Positions 61,952-64,000 of a stretch of 64,000 bases of DNA are shown here, piece after piece (position 1 is the stretch's first letter; the number at the start of each line of letters is the position of its first letter). Source of the stretch: Streptomyces humidus (GTDB lineage Bacteria; Actinomycetota; Actinomycetes; Streptomycetales; Streptomycetaceae); assembly GCF_014649655.1 (NCBI RefSeq), contig NZ_BMTL01000002.1:248001-312000 (forward strand). The letters run 5' to 3'. The position numbers and the translations under genes are program-made. The notes under the pieces were generated by a model that was given only the letters and a program-made list of their open reading frames with translations, had not been told where the DNA came from and ran no database searches.

Positions 61952-63343
61952 TCAGCCGCGGCCGGCCGCCTTCTGGCTCTTGCGGGACACCGAGTCGATG
62001 ACGACGGCGCCGAGCAGCACACCACCGGTGATCATGTACTGGATCGAGGTGTTCATGTTCAGCAGGTCGAGACCGGTCTGGATGGACTGGATGACCAGCA
62101 TGCCCAGGAGCGCGGACCAGACGGTGCCGCGGCCGCCGAAGAGGCTGGTGCCGCCGATGACGGCCGCCGCGATGGCGAGCATCAGGGTGTTGCCGCCGCC
62201 GGCGCTCAGCGACGCGCCCGCGGTCTGGCCGGCGAAGAACATGCCGCCGACCGCAGCGAATCCGCCGGAGATGGCGAACACGGTGATGCGGACCAGCGGG
62301 ACGTTGATGCCGGCGCGGCGGGCGGCCTCGATGCCGCCGCCGACCGCGAACACCTTGCGGCCGTACGTGGTGCGGCGCAGCACGAAGTCGACGATCACCA
62401 GCGCCGCCAGGAAGATCACCAGCGCGTTGGAGACCCCGGAGGCGTTGTTCAGCACGGCGGCGGAGACGAACGCGGCGAGCGCGAGCAGGCCCACGCGCAG
62501 CAGGATCTCGCTGGTCGCGCGGAACGGCACGCCGGCGGCCCGGCGGCGGCGCTGCTCGCCGAAGTTGCCGACCGCGGACAGCACGACGGCGAGACCGGCC
62601 AGGACGTAGGCGCCGATGATGGCCTGGTCCATGAAGAAGGAGCTCTGGCCGAGCAGGTGGATAGGACCGGAGTCCGACGGCAGGTTGATCGTGCCGCTGG
62701 AGCCGAGCAGCCACAGCATCAGACCGTTCCAGCCGAGGAAGCCGGCGAGGGTCACCACGAAGGCCGGTACGCCGATCTTCGCGAAGAACCATCCGTGCAG
62801 GGCGCCGATGCCGATGCCGGTGACGATCGTCAGGACGAGCGACAGCCAGGGGTTCATGCCGTGTTCCGTCACGAACACGGCGAACAGCGCGGACGCCAGA
62901 CCGCTGACGGAACCGACCGACAGGTCGATCTCGCCGAGCAGCAGCACGAACACCAGGCCGATGGCCAGCATGCCGGTGGCCGACATGAAGTAGCTGATGT
63001 TGGAGAGGTTGTCGGCGCTCAGGAAGCGGTCGTTCTGCAGCTGGAAGATCGTCCAGATGACGATCAGGCCGAGGACGACGGGGATCTGTCCGAGCTCACC
63101 GCCCTTGACCTTGCGCTTGAACTCGGTGAGGTAGCCCTTGAAGCCCTCCTCACGGATCAGCAGCCGCGGGTCGACGACGGTGACCGGCGCGGCCGTCGGG
63201 TCGTCGGCGGGGGCGACGGTCTCCTGGCCCTCGACCACGCCCTCGGCCCTGGCGGCCTCGGTCGCCGTCGCGGCCTTCTCGGTCTTGGTGCCCTTCACGG
63301 GCTCCGAGGACTCGCTCTGGACGGGCTTCGACGTGTCGCTCAC
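61952..63343 (-). CDS. xylH: Xylose-type ABC transporter permease XylH
   Basis: 463-residue CUT2 sugar permease. A 75-residue acidic, disordered N-terminus precedes about ten membrane segments. Family motifs: [20 protein letters not shown] followed by [26 protein letters not shown], and [16 protein letters not shown]. The end KSQKAAGRG is basic. The GTG at 63343 overlaps the ATPase stop as GTGA. CUT2 permeases carry monosaccharides; xylose is inferred from the conserved neighbourhood beside dxs in Streptomyces. Confidence 0.92.
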   Translation of the reverse strand: MSDTSKPVQSESSEPVKGTKTEKAATATEAARAEGVVEGQETVAPADDPTAAPVTVVDPRLLIREEGFKGYLTEFKRKVKGGELGQIPVVLGLIVIWTIFQLQNDRFLSADNLSNISYFMSATGMLAIGLVFVLLLGEIDLSVGSVSGLASALFAVFVTEHGMNPWLSLVLTIVTGIGIGALHGWFFAKIGVPAFVVTLAGFLGWNGLMLWLLGSSGTINLPSDSGPIHLLGQSSFFMDQAIIGAYVLAGLAVVLSAVGNFGEQRRRRAAGVPFRATSEILLRVGLLALAAFVSAAVLNNASGVSNALVIFLAALVIVDFVLRRTTYGRKVFAVGGGIEAARRAGINVPLVRITVFAISGGFAAVGGMFFAGQTAGASLSAGGGNTLMLAIAAAVIGGTSLFGGRGTVWSALLGMLVIQSIQTGLDLLNMNTSIQYMITGGVLLGAVVIDSVSRKSQKAAGRG

Positions 63344-64000
63344 TTTGCCGCCTCCGCGGTGCGACGCCCCGCACGACGGGTCACGGCGTTGTCCGTGGCG
63401 CCCGTGATGGCGGCGATGATGTCTTCGTGGCTGGTGTCCTTCACGGGGAAGGAGCCGTTGTTCTTGCCCAGGCGCAGGACGGCGACGGTGTCGGCGACCG
63501 CCTTGACGTCGGCCATGTTGTGGCTGATGAGGATGACGCCGAGGTCGCGCTCGCGCAGTCGCTCGACGAGGTCGAGGACCTGCGCGGTCTGCTCCACGCC
63601 CAGGGCGGCCGTGGGCTCGTCGAGGATGACGACCTTCGGGTCGCCGATCAGCGCGCGGGCGATGGCGACGACCTGGCGCTGACCGCCGGAGAGGCTCGCG
63701 ATCGGGATGCGCACGCTCGGGATGCGGATGGAGAGCGTGGAGAGCAGTTCCCGCGCGTTCTTCTCCATCGTCACCTCGTCGATGACACCGCGGTGCAGCA
63801 ACTCACGTCCGAGGTAGAGGTTGCCGACCACGTCGAGGTTGTCGCACAGGGCGAGGTCCTGGTAGACGGTCGCGACACCGAGTCCCTGGGCGTCGTGCGG
63901 CCTGGTGATGCTGACGGGCTTGCCCTCCCACTCGATGACGCCCTCATCGATGGGATGGACACCCGCGATCGTCTTGACCAGGGTGGACTTTCCTGCGCCG
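63340..64000 (-). CDS. xylG: Xylose-type ABC transporter ATPase XylG (5' end outside window)
   Basis: The 220 C-terminal residues of a CUT2 ATPase. The first codons in the window encode GAGKSTLVKTIAG, the end of Walker A, so only about 40 residues are missing if it is the single-domain Streptomyces form. Then come VATVYQDLALCDNLDVVGNL, the signature SLSGGQRQVVAIARAL, Walker B VVILDEPTAALG and the switch ILISHNM. The protein ends after one nucleotide-binding domain, unlike the double-domain XylG of E. coli. The binding protein xylF should lie just outside the window. Confidence 0.93.
   Translation of the reverse strand, partial: GAGKSTLVKTIAGVHPIDEGVIEWEGKPVSITRPHDAQGLGVATVYQDLALCDNLDVVGNLYLGRELLHRGVIDEVTMEKNARELLSTLSIRIPSVRIPIASLSGGQRQVVAIARALIGDPKVVILDEPTAALGVEQTAQVLDLVERLRERDLGVILISHNMADVKAVADTVAVLRLGKNNGSFPVKDTSHEDIIAAITGATDNAVTRRAGRRTAEAAK

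Noticed and set aside
1-64000. tRNA, rRNA, insertion sequences, prophage or attachment sites
   Set aside because: None recognised by eye; gene content is core chromosome. A tRNA or covariance-model scan would be needed to exclude small RNAs.

Overview
The window is high-G+C actinobacterial DNA, almost certainly from a Streptomyces chromosome. G or C is strongly favoured at third codon positions, GTG starts and 4-base ATGA/GTGA stop-start overlaps are common, and several families are Streptomyces hallmarks: a conservon, WhiI, DUF3000, DUF4349 and a sugar transporter lacking its own ATPase. From memory, the order xylG/xylH - dxs - amino-acid permease - fadB/fadA - whiI - hemE - hemG/hemQ - murC/msrB - conservon matches the S. 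coelicolor core chromosome around SCO6010-SCO6070. I saw no insertion sequence, prophage, tRNA, rRNA or CRISPR array.

Layout, left to right. 1-4174: conservon cvnABCD (histidine-kinase-like protein, roadblock protein, DUF742 protein, small GTPase), then a hairpin. 4450-6441: HxlR regulator divergent from an NAD(P)-dependent reductase, and a VOC protein. 6570-9102: osmoprotectant-type ABC importer (two permeases and a CBS-domain ATPase) with no binding protein. 9484-14250: a ferric-reductase-like membrane flavohaem protein, an FMN-binding lipoprotein-like protein and ApbE flavin transferase, divergent from an OmpR/histidine-kinase pair. 14734-20800: flippase-like membrane protein, MsrB, MurC, a conserved unknown, a RibD-like reductase and ZapE. 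20984-23583: secreted small protein, beta-carbonic anhydrase and SulP transporter. 23747-30625: slipin, PhoX-family protein, polysaccharide deacetylase, zinc-ribbon peptide, ABC pair and Pth2-like protein. 30911-35417: MNIO (DUF692) oxidase fused to a second domain, DUF4142 protein and secreted tripeptidyl-peptidase-like hydrolase. 35690-43099: coproporphyrin-dependent haem genes hemQ, hemG and hemE, interspersed with DUF4349, CoA-disulfide-reductase-like and rhomboid genes. 43441-46588: DUF3000, whiI and ribonuclease D. 46811-53592: mannoside-type module (ABC permeases, binding protein, GH2 beta-mannosidase, LacI regulator). 53748-64000: fadAB, NYN-like protein, amino-acid permease, dxs and xylose-type ABC genes xylH and xylG (xylG cut by the window end).

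Most genes are housekeeping or developmental. The less ordinary parts are the flavin electron-transfer module with its own two-component system, the MNIO fusion gene without a visible RiPP partner, the carbonic-anhydrase/SulP unit with a secreted peptide, and a family of short repeats. That family has the core TTCGCAAGCGKTTAC, or GTAAYCGCTYAC on the other strand. It forms a 27-29 bp-period array at 27933-28059 and recurs at 46.7-46.8 kb and 57.3 kb.

Starts were chosen from ribosome-binding sites, overlaps and family length. No database search was possible, so family names rest on motif recognition.
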